A stretch of 64,000 nucleotides of DNA from Zonotrichia leucophrys gambelii. Lineage: Eukaryota > Chordata > Aves > Passeriformes > Passerellidae. Both the position numbers and the translations under genes were made by a program. Each line of letters begins with the position of its first letter. The stretch's first letter is position 1. The notes below the pieces were generated by a model. It was not told where the DNA came from, made no database searches, and was given only the letters and a program-made list of their open reading frames with translations. Positions 38,701-51,900 of this stretch are shown here, in pieces. The stretch lies in assembly GCF_028769735.1 (NCBI RefSeq), contig NC_088171.1, positions 90,690,912 to 90,754,911 of the forward strand. Reading direction: 5' to 3'.

Positions 38701-40465
38701 CTTGTATTTGAAGGAACTTCACAGTATTTGACAGGTCTTAAAACTGTGCATATCTGCTGCCATGTAAGAAGCTTGCCTCTAATTTAGAAAGGTACTGTAG
38801 ATAAATATTGCCTCAGTAGGGCTTACTAAAAGTCTTTCTTAAATCAACAACTATGCAGTGTAGTTAGAACTATATGCATGCAGAGCAATTTTAGTTTTTT
38901 TGACATCTTCACAAAGCCAGTGGTGGATACCCATTTTCAGACTCTGAGAATGATTACATGATATCTTGGCAGGCCAAGATGACAGTATGCAGCTGGTAAG
39001 CTGTTTCTAGCTGTCATAATAGGTAGTGTTTGAAAAGGAAAAAACAAAGGCTTACTTTAATGAGGCCTACAGCAGCAGCAAACTGAAGTTATAAACACAT
39101 TTGCTGCTATTTTGAAATTTTCAGTGAACTTTTCTCTTACTTCACATTCCCTTTTTTAAACACATTTTGCTGTCTGCCTTTATAACTTCAACCACTGCTG
39201 TGTGCCATCTTGTGTAAAACTTGCTCAGAGAGATTTAAGGGTTATTTTTGTTTGTTTGTTTTTGGGGTGTTCTTTTTTATCTTTATCCCATGTCTCCTTT
39301 GAATTTTTCCTTTAAGAAAGAAACTGTTTCCTCTAAATACAACCATTTGGTTGAGTGTAAAAGTGTTAATTGGGGCATTTATTTACTCTGCCGAAATAAA
39401 TTCCACAGTGATTCTACACAGAGCTTCAGCAAATCCAGTATTTTTTTCTTCTGAAAGCCTGTGCAGGTGGCGTCAGTACTGGATATTCTGTTTACAAATC
39501 ATTAATGAAGTGATTGTGGCTTTTTTCATTTGCTCACACTTTTGAACTGCTCAGAGCGACACATTCCTAAATAGGGAACACAAGAGTAGAGAGAAGCACA
39601 CAATAGCCTTATTATGGGGGCCACACAAACACTGGTAGTGCTGAGGGTTTATATTAACCCAATCAATTAAAGATGTACGGAAAGAGTTCAGCTAGTAGGG
39701 GACTGGGAAAAAACGGTACACAGCAATGAGTTGCTAGGCATGCTAATCTGGACTCTGAAATTTTCGCTTAGCGCTATATCTGAGCTTTCTTCCTGCACAA
39801 TAAAAGGTCCCTTTCAAAGCTGAGAGTCCTTAGCAGTGCAACCATTGGAAGTCACTGCATTCTCTGAATGAAATAAATGCCTTGCTTTAATTTCTATAAG
39901 GCTTGTGTAAATTTCCTTCAGTACTAAACCATTAGAATTCCGAAGGAAAAATGCATATATGAGGCTATACTGTATCCCTATTGTGCACTAAACATCAACT
40001 CATGCTACTGATATGGAGTTTAAAAGCTTAAATAAAGTGCAGAGCTCCTGCTGGGCAAACAAGCTGAACTGGCCCAATGAAGTAACCTTTTTGTTAAGAA
40101 TTCTCATTTGAATAAACAGCATGGTAGGACTGCTGAATGCAGATGGCTTAAGTGTTTGGGTTCTTCTAGAAGAAACAAGTCTTAGTAGTTTTACACTTTC
40201 ATGAACAAAATCATATTTTATGAAGGACAAGTGCCCCATTTTCTCACAGACTGCATGGCAGAAATGAAAGGAGTTTGTAGCTAACTGGTTCATTCTGAAG
40301 GCTGCATCAAGACAAAACAAATATACAGATTTTATTCTGTAATTCTCGTGTTGCATGTTTTTCTGTGCAAACCCAAGTACAGACACTTGCTTACAGAAAG
40401 ATGTAGCTCTATAAGACATCTCAATTCTCCAAGGAGTAAATTAAATCCCTGTGCTCAGGTTTGGC

Positions 40466-40501
40466 TTTTTTCTTTTTTCTTTTTTTTTTTTTTTTTTTTT
40501 T
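40466..40501. repeat. T-rich tract
   Basis: Runs of T broken by single C end in 23 uninterrupted T followed by GTGTGTG. It could be the tail of a minus-strand retroposon, but no body was recognised 3' of it. Confidence 0.85.
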
Positions 40502-41415
40502 GTGTGTGTTCTGCACTTAGCTCTGATACTTTCTGAACTGGATATAGCATCAATAGCTATGAAAGACTCAACACAGCACAAAGCCTCCTTTAACATGGAT
40601 GCTTTGCTTCAACTTTTATTGCATTCCCTCTTATTTGCTAGGTAGACATTTTCCCTCCTAACAGCAGAATGCTAGCCCTGTTTGCTTCCTCTGTCTCTGA
40701 AAGTGCACAGGTGACAGGGAAAGCTACTGATCATGCAAAGAGCTCACAGTGCCATCTTGAATAGAATATAACATCTGAAAGATACAAACATCAATTTGGG
40801 ATGCTGCTTAATGGGATGGCATTGTGCAAATGGAATCGAGAGCTGACTGCCCTCAGCTGTCCAATAGATACTGCATTCTCTGCATCTTTTATAGGAGGTG
40901 AATAAGCTATTAACTGCTGTGTGAAGCATCAACCAGCTTTTTCTATAGGCTTCCCCCCGTACTGTAAGGACAGCTCTAACAGACAAATATGAAAGACTGA
41001 GAAGCGGGGAAACAATAAAAATATCTGTCAGAAATCTATCTTTGAAAGGGACTGCTGACTACAGAAAATGTCTTGTATGGGAAAAAAAAGGTAATTGGCA
41101 AAAATTAGGGAAAAGAGAAGCCAAATTTTCAAGGGTCAATCAGTAAGAATCAAGAGTAATCTGACTACATTTACATGAGAAAATATTTCGTAGTTATCAA
41201 TATTTAGGCATTTTCATGTTGGAAAAGAAGAACAGGCATTATGCACCAAAACTCTTAAGACAGACCTTTCCTCTAAATATTTTGTTGCCATTTGTTCCCA
41301 TAAACATGAGGCAAATTTCTACCATGTTGTAATAGCACTTATTTTTATGTATTTGTTATTATTCTGCTTTTCTCATAGCACTTTAAAGAGTACTGTAGGC
41401 CTATGTATTTGAACT

Positions 41416-41800
41416 TGTCACGGCTTAACTCCAGCCAGTAACCAAGTAACCGCAGACCCACTTACTCACTTCCTCACAAGTGGAATCAGGGAGACAATCA
41501 GAAGAGTAAAAGTGAGAAAACTCGTAGGTTGCGATAAAAACAATTAAATATGGGAGCAAAAGCCACACACACATGCAGAGCAAAACAAAAACACTTCCCA
41601 TGGACAGGCAGATGTTCAGGTATTTCAATGAAAGCAAGGCTGCATCACGCATCCCAGTGACTTGGAAAGACAAATGCCCCTTCCCTACTCCTCCTCATTC
41701 CAAATGTCCTCCCTAACTCCTTCTTCCTCCCACTTTGTATCCTGAGTGTCACAACATTTGCTATGGAATATCCCTTTGGTCAGTAGGGGTCAGCTGGACA
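41416..41800. mobile_element. Truncated avian ERV LTR
   Basis: It begins TGTCACGGCTTAACTCCAGC and continues with ACCCACTTACTCACTTCCTCAC, AAACTCGTAGGTTG and CTATGGAATATCCCTTTGGTCAG followed by GGGGTCAGCTG. These are landmarks, in order, of a common avian LTR that starts TGTCATGGTTTAACCCCAGC. The expected distal part is missing: similarity stops near 41800, where CR1-like sequence starts. No target-site duplication can be defined. It is older or more degraded than the LTR at 28507. Strand of the parent element is not settled. Confidence 0.8.
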
Positions 41801-41855
41801 CTTTCCACTAGACCAGGCTGCTCAAAGCCACATCTCATCTGGTCTTGTTTACATC
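41801..41855 (-). mobile_element. Small CR1 3'-region remnant at an LTR junction
   Basis: CCACTAGACCAGGCTGCTCA, then AAGCCACATCTCATCTGGTCTTG, follows the CR1 reverse-complement consensus also seen at 13720-13770 and 15210-15255. Only about 55 bp remains, directly abutting the truncated LTR. Confidence 0.6.
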
Positions 41856-42323
41856 TGGACTTCTGTTGGCACAACCAAAGCTCTTTATACCTTGCCAAAA
41901 TGAGGTCTGTGTCTGAATTAAAGACACCCCTCAACTAAAACTATATAAGAACATTCAAGAAAAAAATGTATGGCTAATTAGAGGAGGTGTTTCTCTTTCC
42001 AATCTAGACACATAAATCATAGGAAATAAATCATGTTAAACTGTATTATGCATTATAGCAGATCAAAAATATTTTACAGACCTTATTACCCATGGTAGAC
42101 GTCTTTGCATAGCCAATAAATTTAATCTAATGACATTTAGCCCAAAAAGCCCTCTTAATACCCCAGCTTCCATCAACTTTATTAAAAAGTTGATGTGAAT
42201 GTAGAGAATTGCTCCTCCCACTGCTCTCACTGTTCTATGTTGCCTGCATGGTCTGCTAATTGCTTGTAGGCAACAGCCTGTCCAAATTTTACATCTCCCA
42301 ACAGGGTCCACATCACTTGTTGG
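41856..42323. other. Unassigned sequence between transposon fragments
   Basis: No recognisable element. It may be further decayed transposon DNA, given what lies on both sides. Open frames on minus (42063-42311 and 42227-42421) match nothing I know. Confidence 0.4.
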
Positions 42324-42760
42324 GTGAAGGAATATTGCAAGACCAAGAGCAGCAGGATACCCAGCTTGTTGAGGTTGTGGTTTAAACTGAAAGACTTCGG
42401 AATAAAGGTCTCAAGTAGCAATGCTCACACCAGGGGAACAAGCCAGGCCAACCAGAGCAGGAATAAATGTTCCCTAGCTGTCTCCCAAGATAAGAATCAG
42501 AATCCCAACCATCTTAAATGTATGTATATTAATGCAAAGAGGCTGAGGAATAGACAGGAGGAAGTGGAGTTCCTGGGCCTGTCAGAAAGTTTTGATGTCA
42601 CGGGAATAACTGAAACATGGTGGAACAACACATGGCTCAGAGGAAGATGATGGATGGCTATAGTTTGTTTTGTAAAGACAGGGAAAAAGAAGAGGAGAAG
42701 CTGCACCCTATATTAAGGATAACCTTAAATGTATAGAAGTCAACTATGGTTGACTTCACC
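42324..42760 (+). pseudogene. CR1-type LINE ORF2 fragment, endonuclease N-terminal part, broken
   Basis: The plus-strand frame starting at 42324 reads LKCMYINAKRL, then RQEEVEFLGLSESFDVTGIT, then ETWWN. This is the start of the apurinic-type endonuclease domain of CR1-family ORF2. Two active-site positions of that fold are visible: Asn in YINA (codon at 42531) and Glu in ETWW (codon at 42612). The frame stops at 42648. Similarity resumes in another frame at MDGYSLFCKDRE and again, in a third, at APYIKDNLKCIEV (to about 42740), so at least two frameshifts exist. No reverse transcriptase follows. Most avian CR1 copies keep only the 3' end, so a surviving ORF2 5' segment is unusual. It is non-functional. 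The exact 5' limit is unknown; similarity is clear from about 42513. Confidence 0.85.
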
Positions 42761-43765
42761 TCATCCCACTGGGGTCAGTAAACACCACCACAAGCCTGAA
42801 TTGGTTCAAAATAAGAAGCATAATGACTAAATGCTAATAAAATGCTAAGACATTTCAAGTAATTCAAAGAAATCTGATAAATGGCTTAAATAAGGTCAAC
42901 ATTTCTGATGCTAAGCCTAATTGGAGGGGAAAGAGAAGCTATTCAGTGTGTCACTCATCAGAACACCTAATGAGAGAGAAGTAGAGTTTGATTTTGAGGC
43001 TCAAGATGGGCTGCTGGCATATTCCTTGTTCTAAGAGATGCTTTGATTGGACTGAGCCATCCAGAAGGTCCTATGTGACATGCCCTAGAGCTTTGAAATG
43101 CTAGACATCTCCTTTTATGTGAAAATTATGATTCTGCTGTCATCTTTTCCCGTTATATGTCTTTTTCCTACTCTTCTACCTGACCTGTATTTTTTTTTTT
43201 CTTCTGCTCTCTAAATATATCCCTGTCTTGTGATACTACCATGACCAAAAGGACACTGAAGTGGTCTGGCTACACAAACAGAGAAGGAAGCTTTCAGATG
43301 TCAGTGTCTCAAGGAATGAAATACAAAATGCCACTCAGGAGACAAAGGTCATCTTTTGGAAGATTTCCCATACTGATATATACAGCCAGAGAACTGTGTG
43401 ACAGCAGAATTCTTAGGCAGGGCAAACGTTTCTTCTCTCTGGTAAAAATTATTCACTGTTTGTTGTCTGTGTCTGGAGGGATATCAATTCCTTGGTTTTG
43501 TGCACAGTTCTGTATTTCTCACCACTCAACAACGTTTCTAATTTTTTTCCTGTTACACTCTGAAGCATGGATGCCACCCCTTCCCATCACAGGCTCTTCA
43601 CTGACACATAATATTAGAACATTTCTCCAACAAGAGCTATACAAAAAATAGAATAAATTTGAACAATTCCTTCAATGGTAATAGATTTTACATACTCCCT
43701 TAGTATAAAAGTGAATGGTATTAACATGTTACAGAACTTGGAAAAAGTAAAATAATATTAAAATA

Positions 43766-43782
43766 TTGTTGTTGTTGTTGTT
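43766..43782. repeat. (TTG)n microsatellite
   Basis: Between five and six uninterrupted TTG units. Confidence 0.9.
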
Positions 43783-46700
43783 ATAATTGAAAAGATGAGA
43801 GGATTTAATCTTATATATTATGACTTTCAGAATGTTGAAAATCTGATGAAAATTAATTACTGTTTATTAATTAATGCATATAAATAGTTTCTGAAGTAAG
43901 GGTTCACTACCAGACTTCTGTGCCACTATAACCTGGAATAAACTTTGCAAAGTGACACCAAACTGTTCATAATCAAAGTCATCTGACAAATGACCAGGAC
44001 TCTTATGATTAGGGTCAGATATCAAAGCAAAATATGAAACACTTCACAAATCTGGTGCTTTTGCTATTACATCTACAAGAAGTCTCTCCAGAATAACTCC
44101 CTGCTTATCCCAATCCAGAAAGAGTTTGAAAAGAAGAAGGAGTATCTGATCTTCCCACAATCATTACCATGAAGACTTTTTTTGTATATGATTTGCTTTG
44201 AGATCCAGCAAGGGCTCATTACAAATCTCTAAATAAGGCTAAACTTGGAGGCACAGATTGAAAACTTTGTCTGGTTCTTGAGACTGTGGACGATTTGAGG
44301 AGATCCATATGATAAAGAAAGAGGATATCATCCTTTCACCTGTGAATGAAATGAAACACCTCCTCCAGTGCTGATGTCTGTCTACCAGCAGCATAACAGA
44401 GAATCTGTTGGCAAATTGAAGGCAGTTTGGAGATAAGCAACAAAATGCGCAGAGACAAAGAAGACCTATGCCTAATAAAAGTATTATTTGGTCTTGTGGA
44501 AATTCAGGTTAAAATAGTAAGTCAAAACTTGTTTAGACTGCAAATGGAGACAAAGAAATATCCAAAACAGTGATTTACTGAAAAATAATTACTTACTTTG
44601 ATATGGATTTAAATGATTTATAAAATATGTTGCAGCACAAAAGCATGGATTTGTTTCCAGTGCAGCAGCAAAATTACACCTCAGCAAGATAAAGAGTTAC
44701 TTTCCTTCAGGAGGAAGCAACTGAAAAAATGAACACATACAGATGGAAATTCAGGAATGTAATAGTGACATGGAAAATGGCAAATCATCTGGGCATGTGA
44801 TTTTTTTCTTGAATCCTAGTAAAAACTTGCATTCATAATGAAATTATATCAAAGGATTCTAAGGGACGATTAAACCACTTATTAAATAAATACCAAGGAT
44901 CAAAACCTAAATTATTTTTAATAACAAACTTCTTTATTCTGACAGTTATGTTAATTCATGTGTTGTGGAGAAGAGGAAGTTCAACAGATCCTTGGAATAA
45001 TTCGTCCAACAAGAAAACAGAAAAAAAAAGGACATAAAGTGCTATGAGAAACAGTTCATCAAGTACTATAACCTGAGTCAGTCTCCCTGCCAACCCGGCA
45101 GAAGCCCTATTACTTGATATAAATGCAGATCAGTTTCACCAAGATCTCAGACCTGAGAAGAAATATTATCAGACTTTCTGATGTGCCACTTTGCCAACAA
45201 GGACAAGGACTTACATTTTAGAAGTTACTTCGTGTATTTGGTCTTGAACTTCTCAGCCAAAAATGAAGTGGGCCTTTAATACACAACTTGCTTTGGGCAA
45301 TGTGTTGCTCAGTGTGAAATTAAGGAGTTCACTTTCCACCACCTCTCTTCTGTTTCTAAAAACTCTCACTTGTTACTAAGCATCCCATAACTGTGTTTCC
45401 AACAAAGATTACACTGATATTTCTGTTCAGCTACATGTCCTGCAGGGCTGTTCTGTGGTCTTCTGATCAGTAAAAATGTAATAACATTTTCACATAGTCA
45501 ATATTTAATTCTGTAAATGCAACTGGTAGTTGTAATCTAGGTTATTAACCACACAGTGATTTATGAGGGAGGGCAGAGAGTGAAGGGGTGCAGAGCACTA
45601 GGAAGGTCCTCTGGTGACAATAAAAAAGTTATAAATTTCATAGCTCTGCCTGAGAAATGTATTTATATCCTATATTAAGAATAGCTTTTTATAAATTTTA
45701 ATGATCCATATTATTAATGGTGCTGTCATCATTACTGCCTGTACAAGGCTGCAGTCTTTTTTTTTCCTCTTATACTTTTCCATCAGCTGAAGGTCTTACA
45801 GTTTCTAAATAGCTCTTATTAGCAGTTTGCCAAAAATCCCTAAGAGTTATAAGTCTATCTTTGTTTCATTGGACTGCAAAGACTGCAAGGAATATTTTGC
45901 ATAAAGTTTTACAGCCAAGGCAAAGGTTGGGCTAATTGGACAGAAAACAATTGCTTCTCTATCATTTTTACAAAGCCTAGGTCAATACACAGGAATAAAA
46001 GTAGCACCACATCAAAAAGAGGAATTTATACATTAAAATCGTCCTTAAACAGTGTAGTATACACTGTTGGGTAACTATAGGATAGACAGGTATATAACAA
46101 AGACCTGATATAAATATGTGTGGCACCACAGACTCCATTACAGTGAAAGTCAAGGGTAGTATTTACAGAAAAGCTCTCCACATTTTTGCTCCTTTTACTT
46201 TACTTTAGAATCTCTGTCACACTTGGCTGGGTTTGCCAAGGGAAGGTAAACTATGGCACTGCCTGATAGCTGAACAACTTTCTCATTTTTCTGACCTTCA
46301 TACAAGAATTTCAGAGACACAAAAACAAGTTTTGGAATGGATCAAAAGACACAAAAGGAAATGAATGCAGAAGTAGCACCATTTCATTTCTGAGCATTTC
46401 CCATTATCCACCTCTAAAAGCAGAAAGAGACACCTACAGCAACCTCCTGATTTACTGCTCTCAGGAAAGGAGGCAGCTTTTCTAAAACTGTCAGAAATCT
46501 CTACAGTAGTCAGAATCCCTCCCACTGTCAGAAGGCAGCAATAAAAAGTGGTACACAAACCTCTGATCTGTTGGCAACACACAGGTGTTCAGTAGGGAAG
46601 AAACACAACCTTACATGTTTGTACATGTAAGTCACATAGATCCTCTGACTTACAAATATAGGTACTTTTAACCATAAAATCATAAAAATAAACCTGATCC

Positions 46701-46793
46701 TTATGGGCTATCAGGCATTCTGATGCTTTGGTGATAGCAGCTGTACAGTTGAGGCAGGTATATTAACGAGTGAGTTGGAGCAAGGTCCTGGGG

Positions 46794-46831
46794 TATTGTA
46801 TGCCTGCTGTTGTATTGCATGCCTGCTGTTT
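46794..46831. repeat. 19-bp tandem duplication
   Basis: TATTGTATGCCTGCTGTTG is followed directly by TATTGCATGCCTGCTGTTT, two mismatches in 19. Confidence 0.88.
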
Positions 46832-48421
46832 AATTTTAAAATATTCACCAAAAAAGGAACAGCAAACATTATCATTGCAATCTCCAGACAAATGTAAGTA
46901 CCTGATATTATACAGGTATTAGTATCAATTATGATTTTTTCAAGGATGAAAACAAATTTCCAAAACTGAGCGACTATTCAAAATTTTTCTTCTTTGAAAT
47001 TAATCATCATTTTTTTGTCTTCTTTATTTTACACTTACTCTGCATCAATTTGATATGGTGAAAGAAATTTTTCCTCTTGGCTTTTGGCTACTTATTCCTG
47101 GGATAGGAAGCATGAATATTGCTATTTGATAAAGCCACCATTCCACTGAAAATACTGCACTTCAAATTTGTACCTCAACCTGAAATGTTTTCTCACCTAA
47201 CTGCCTACGATTTATAGTTCGAATAATTATGAATTTAGAAGATGATTACGAGCAAATTTGCTTCCATAAAAGAGGAATTCCCATGCCTTTCCTAACTGAT
47301 GGGAAAAAAATCAACTTTCCTAGTGCTAAAAGAAAGTTCAGTCTTCCTGCTGCCTAGTTCTCTTCCTTAAGCAAATTCTGCCAACTACATCGTAATATAT
47401 TCCTGTAAACTCAGAAGGAAATTATTTGAAATACAAGTGCATTTTCATTTCCTAGAAACTCCTCCCAATGAAATCAGCTGTAGGACTAAAATAAAAAACC
47501 TGAGTTTTGTTTTAATAATTTTTTATTTTTTTACAGATAGGACATGCACAACAATTAATATTCATCTGAATTTCTGATGATTGTTTACAGTAGGGATGTT
47601 GAAAACTATTTTGGGGAGATTGACTAACAGTGATTGTTAATGACTACTTATGTTCACTTGCAGGATGCCTCAGCTCCCAGCATCTGTCTCTGCAATATTA
47701 AGTACAAGACAGATTACGAATTACTGAGAAATATGTCGGTTAGAACACTTTGCTAAATTAAACCTCCCACAAAAATGTTTGCCTAAACCTCCAGAAGTAA
47801 GAAATTCAGTAAAGCTAACAGAATTTGACATAAGTCTGGCTTGGAAAAACCCATTTTTATTTTTTTTTTAATGATAAGTTGCTTTCCGAACATAACACTA
47901 CACAGTGTAAGAATTCTAAACTGTGCTTTTCTAGTTCATGAATGAGAAAAGCTTTCATTCAAGGTGATTACAGAGTAGTCTATTGATTTAACTAGTGGAT
48001 ATTTAACTTCCTTTAAATTACTAACAACCCAGTTAACAGCATGATTTCAAAATGTTAATGTAGAGTTCCAAGACATCTGCATTGGTGCATTGAGGCTATC
48101 ATCTTATTTTATGGAATAAGCAGGCAAAGGAACAAATATAGATGCAAAGGTAACGTGTTACTGCTGCTTATTCTGAAGACAAATAAAGCAAATCAAGGCA
48201 GGAGTTATGCTTCAGCAAAGAATATAGGAATGCATCTTTGTGGGAAACAGTTTGCTTCCCCTGAGGTTCACATCTTAGCTAACTTAAAGTACAACAAAAA
48301 ATGATACTGACTGATACACATGTGAAAGCTGAGGGTGAAAAAAGCAAAGGGAAAAGCAATTTCTCAGATGTAGCATCATATGAAGATAGTCTAGAAAGAA
48401 AGCATCAAACTGGTAAAAAAA

Positions 48422-48479
48422 CCCTGAAATGTCAGGGAATCTCATTGTAATTCTGGAAGCTGTCTTTGAAAGCTTCCAG
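48422..48479. repeat. Two adjacent short hairpins
   Basis: CCCTGA-AATG-TCAGGG (48422-48437) is followed 15 bp later by CTGGAAGCT (48453-48461), a 9-nt loop and AGCTTCCAG (48471-48479). Both have perfect arms. Confidence 0.8.
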
Positions 48480-48952
48480 TACTGTTTTTAAAAGTATGCC
48501 TAGACATATGTATCAGGGAGTGGCAGGAGACTTCCTATTCAGCAAAGTAAAGAGGAAGCAAAAAATGTGACCAGCAAAAGCTGGCTTGTTTACTGGGAAG
48601 CTGTTGAAAGTGCTCAGTGTGAAGCATCAAGGAGAGTGTGATATGAGGCCACTAAAGAAAAAGTTTTGTGAGAAACACATGGATCCCTGATACTCAAAGC
48701 CATAACCTCTTTTTCCAGCCTGGTTCTCACAAAGAGTGTCAGAGGAAGAGGGTGACACCCTCTGTCATATCAGCCTCTTGGTTACACAACAGTGGTTCCT
48801 AAACATGCTGGTCTGCGGCAAACTGTGTTTCTTGGTGACTATTGATCCCTACTCAAACTTGAGATTCAAACATTTCTACAGCCCTGATGCAGAGCTACAC
48901 CATGGCTAGTAAGCTAAGGACTACATCTGGAGGGGCTCTGGCACAGGACCCA

Positions 48953-48979
48953 CCCAGGCTATAAAAGGCTTTGCCTGGG
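48953..48979 (+). promoter_or_regulatory. TATA-box-like motif inside a small inverted repeat
   Basis: CTATAAAAGG is flanked by CCCAGGC and GCCTGGG, a perfect 7-bp inverted pair. It lies in a locally GC-richer segment (about 48900-49000). It might be an orphan promoter or part of an unrecognised LTR. The motif is visible; its function is inference. Confidence 0.3.
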
Positions 48980-51900
48980 CCTTACTATAACCACCAGGTT
49001 ATACACACTGTGCTCCTTGATGAAGATTCTCTTTTAACATTTCATACTGGTTACTGAAAGAAGGACTTATGTCTCTTCTACCAGTTTCTCAAAACTATTG
49101 TTCACTTTGTTATTCATCTACTTTTTCCTTCTACTAACAGAGTCTGAAACAGTGAGCAATATGACTTATAGTTGTCAAGTTGTTCCTTGTTGTTCCTTGC
49201 AAGGGAATGCTGTCTAACTGCCTTAGAGGGATTAGAGCAAAACTATCTATTCAAACAGGGCTCTGAAAGTCTCACTGAAATCTTGCTTTAGCTCCCAACC
49301 TTACAGTCTTGCATGTCCTATTCTGTCCTGTATCTTTTAAAGCTTATTTCACTTCCATCTGCTTTTCTTTCTTTTTCTTGTTTTGCTCTTCCTACTGCTT
49401 CCATCTCCACCATAGCTGTCCAAATGGAAATGGAAACAAGGAGTCAATTCACACTGTCAAATTACTTGTCTGCTATGATTTTCTGTATGATTCTCTTTCA
49501 TTTTATCTACTTTTTCATTCCAGATGACTGCCATTTTCCTGCGAGGAATAGGTCTCTATTTCTTAAGAGAGCAGTTACACTATTTAGGGTACTGCCACAA
49601 CTTAAATCACCTTTTTGAGTCCTACTGTTACACACATATACATACATACATTTTCAAGCCCCAAAGGCCCTTCATTTTTTTATGAGGATGAAAATCTGGG
49701 GTGACTTCCAAAAAATAGCCAAGAACTAGACGAATAGTGCCAGATTCCACACAGGCAAGAGAAAAAGGACAGACACAAATCCTCATTCTCCAATTAGAAT
49801 GATGGAGGAGTTTCAGGACAAAGAAAGAACTGGACTAAACCAAATCATACACACTGTCATTTTAATAGTTTGGAGTTTTAATAAGTACATAAGTGTTAAA
49901 AGAGCACTGAAAATTACAAATATGAGAAAGGACTGTATTAATAAATGGCAAAAGATCAGGAAAAGAGAAAAGGCAGCCTGACCACAAAAATCTTGTGGTG
50001 GCCAGAAGGACCCACCAAAATCTGTGATGAATCTCCCTCTGAATTTTTTGAGATGCTTGCAATATTCCAAGAAACATAAAATGGAAAAGATTTTAAAACA
50101 ACTATCAACTGTGTGCTCCACCTACTGTCATCAACATTACATCTCTGCACTTCTTGCTGAAATCCATTAAAGTCTCAGTTCTGCAAATATGTGCTTCACA
50201 TTCTGCAACTACTGAGATCTGGTGAAGTCTGAAATGTATTTGCATATAAACTAAATTACTTCTGGTAAAAAGATCAGGACTTGCAGATATAAGCTCTTTA
50301 TAGCAGAAATCTTTAACAGCAACTCAGCCCTTAAAAATCTGAATTGATTCAAAGAATAGGACTAGAACTTCAAACTTCATTCCTACCATTTATAAATCCT
50401 CCTTAATCCCAAGATGAATTTTCTAAACAAAATAGATATTATAAAAATGGGGTTTGTTTGGGTATTTTACATCTCTTCTCTAATACCACTCTGTCTAGCT
50501 TCCAAGTGCATGTAAGGTTTAGGAAGCTTTATCTACTGCTTCTGCTTTGCTGGTGTCTTTGCACATGGCAGCTCTCCTACTGCCTGAGCAGTAGAGTTTA
50601 GAGAAAGAATGACCACTGCAGAGCTGTGACAGACAAAACACCCTTCTACAGTCACAGACCCAGAAAAATAAGAATGTAATAGAGCTCACTGCCTAGTGCC
50701 ATTCCATTCATCTTCAGTGTCCTGCCAGTTTTAACCAGTTGTTGTATAGATTGGCGTAGGAATCAATCAATGCACTGGCACTGCTGCAGTCCATCATCCA
50801 ATTGAAAATGTTATAGTTCAAGTGAAAGGTGTCCCAGAAACTCCTGAGCTTCAATTTAATGTGAGAGAATAAAAATGCAAAATGTGCTGCTACAAGTGAA
50901 ATTTTTAGCTAAATCTGACTTTCTTGGAAATACAGTAATTGGCAAAGGAAAGCTATAAGTGAATAATAGTTAATCATATTTCAGCACATTCTATTATATT
51001 CCAGAAAAATTTTAATTATTATTTTACTTCCAGAATTTAGCAATTTGTAGTATACTTATTTGTCTTAAATTATGTTTTAAAAAATTAAAATTAGTCCATA
51101 CATCTATCCAAAAATGCCAATGACCTCATTCAAATCAACTCAGATACTGAAAATACACCTGAATTCCAAGATAGATACATCTGAATTATCTACTTCTTCT
51201 TCACATCTTTTTCTAGGGTGAAGACCTCATTTGACTGATTTCAAATCAGAATGACCATTTATCTTCTTTATAACCATAAAATAATAACGTTTTAGCTTTA
51301 TATCATGTGAATGTTCCAGCAAACATAATAGATATGCAAAAACACATCTTAAAAACTGAGTTGTGTTTTTCTTTACTTAATTTTCTCTCTTTATGATATA
51401 GATATACTGTCTCATCATTGAAAAATACACATGCTGACTTTTTAAAGTCTAATCAACAACGTTTTTTTATTATTACTTAGGCAACCTAAACCCTCATAGA
51501 ATATGCTTTATCTCTGGATGTTTTGGATGGAAAAAAACTGGAGCTTGGTTATACAAATCTGTTGCCAATGCTACAAGGGCAACAACACTCCACAATTCAT
51601 TAAACAGTTCTGCAACCCCATTTATCCACAGTGAGGAAGCCACATTTGTTCAGCAAGGTAATAGTGGCTTCTCAGCTGACATACATTTAGACCCAGACAT
51701 GTTGCACTACGTGGACAGTGACAGTAAAGAAAGAAATTTCTAACCTAGCTATTACAAGCAATCAAGTTAGACTAAAGTCAGTACATTTAAATGAGTGGAA
51801 TAAAGTATAAAGGTAAAACAAATCAGTAATGCTGAGCATAAAATTCTAAAGAAAAGTTTGAGACATTTCTGAGAATGGGTTCAGAAGATGGTTTCTTTTG

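Larger units (their letters stand above)
29926..41415. other. Unique non-coding sequence
   Basis: This is 11.5 kb of AT-rich DNA with no recognised gene. Small structures inside it are an inverted repeat (32407-32441), a 22-bp direct duplication (32737-32780), a short inverted repeat CAGGGTGA/TCACCCTG (38116-38142) and a poly-T tract (40466-40501). The longest open frame, 40000-40419 on minus (139 codons), has no domain I recognise. Confidence 0.55.

Noticed and set aside
40000..40419. 139-codon minus-strand frame
   Set aside because: No known motif, repeat-free but composition like the surroundings. Kept as chance pending comparative data.
42063..42311. 82-codon minus-strand frame next to the CR1 relic
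   Set aside because: No match to CR1 or retroviral proteins; likely chance frame in decayed DNA.
43241..43651. 136-codon plus-strand frame downstream of the CR1 ORF2 relic
   Set aside because: I looked for reverse-transcriptase motifs such as YADD-type and saw none.
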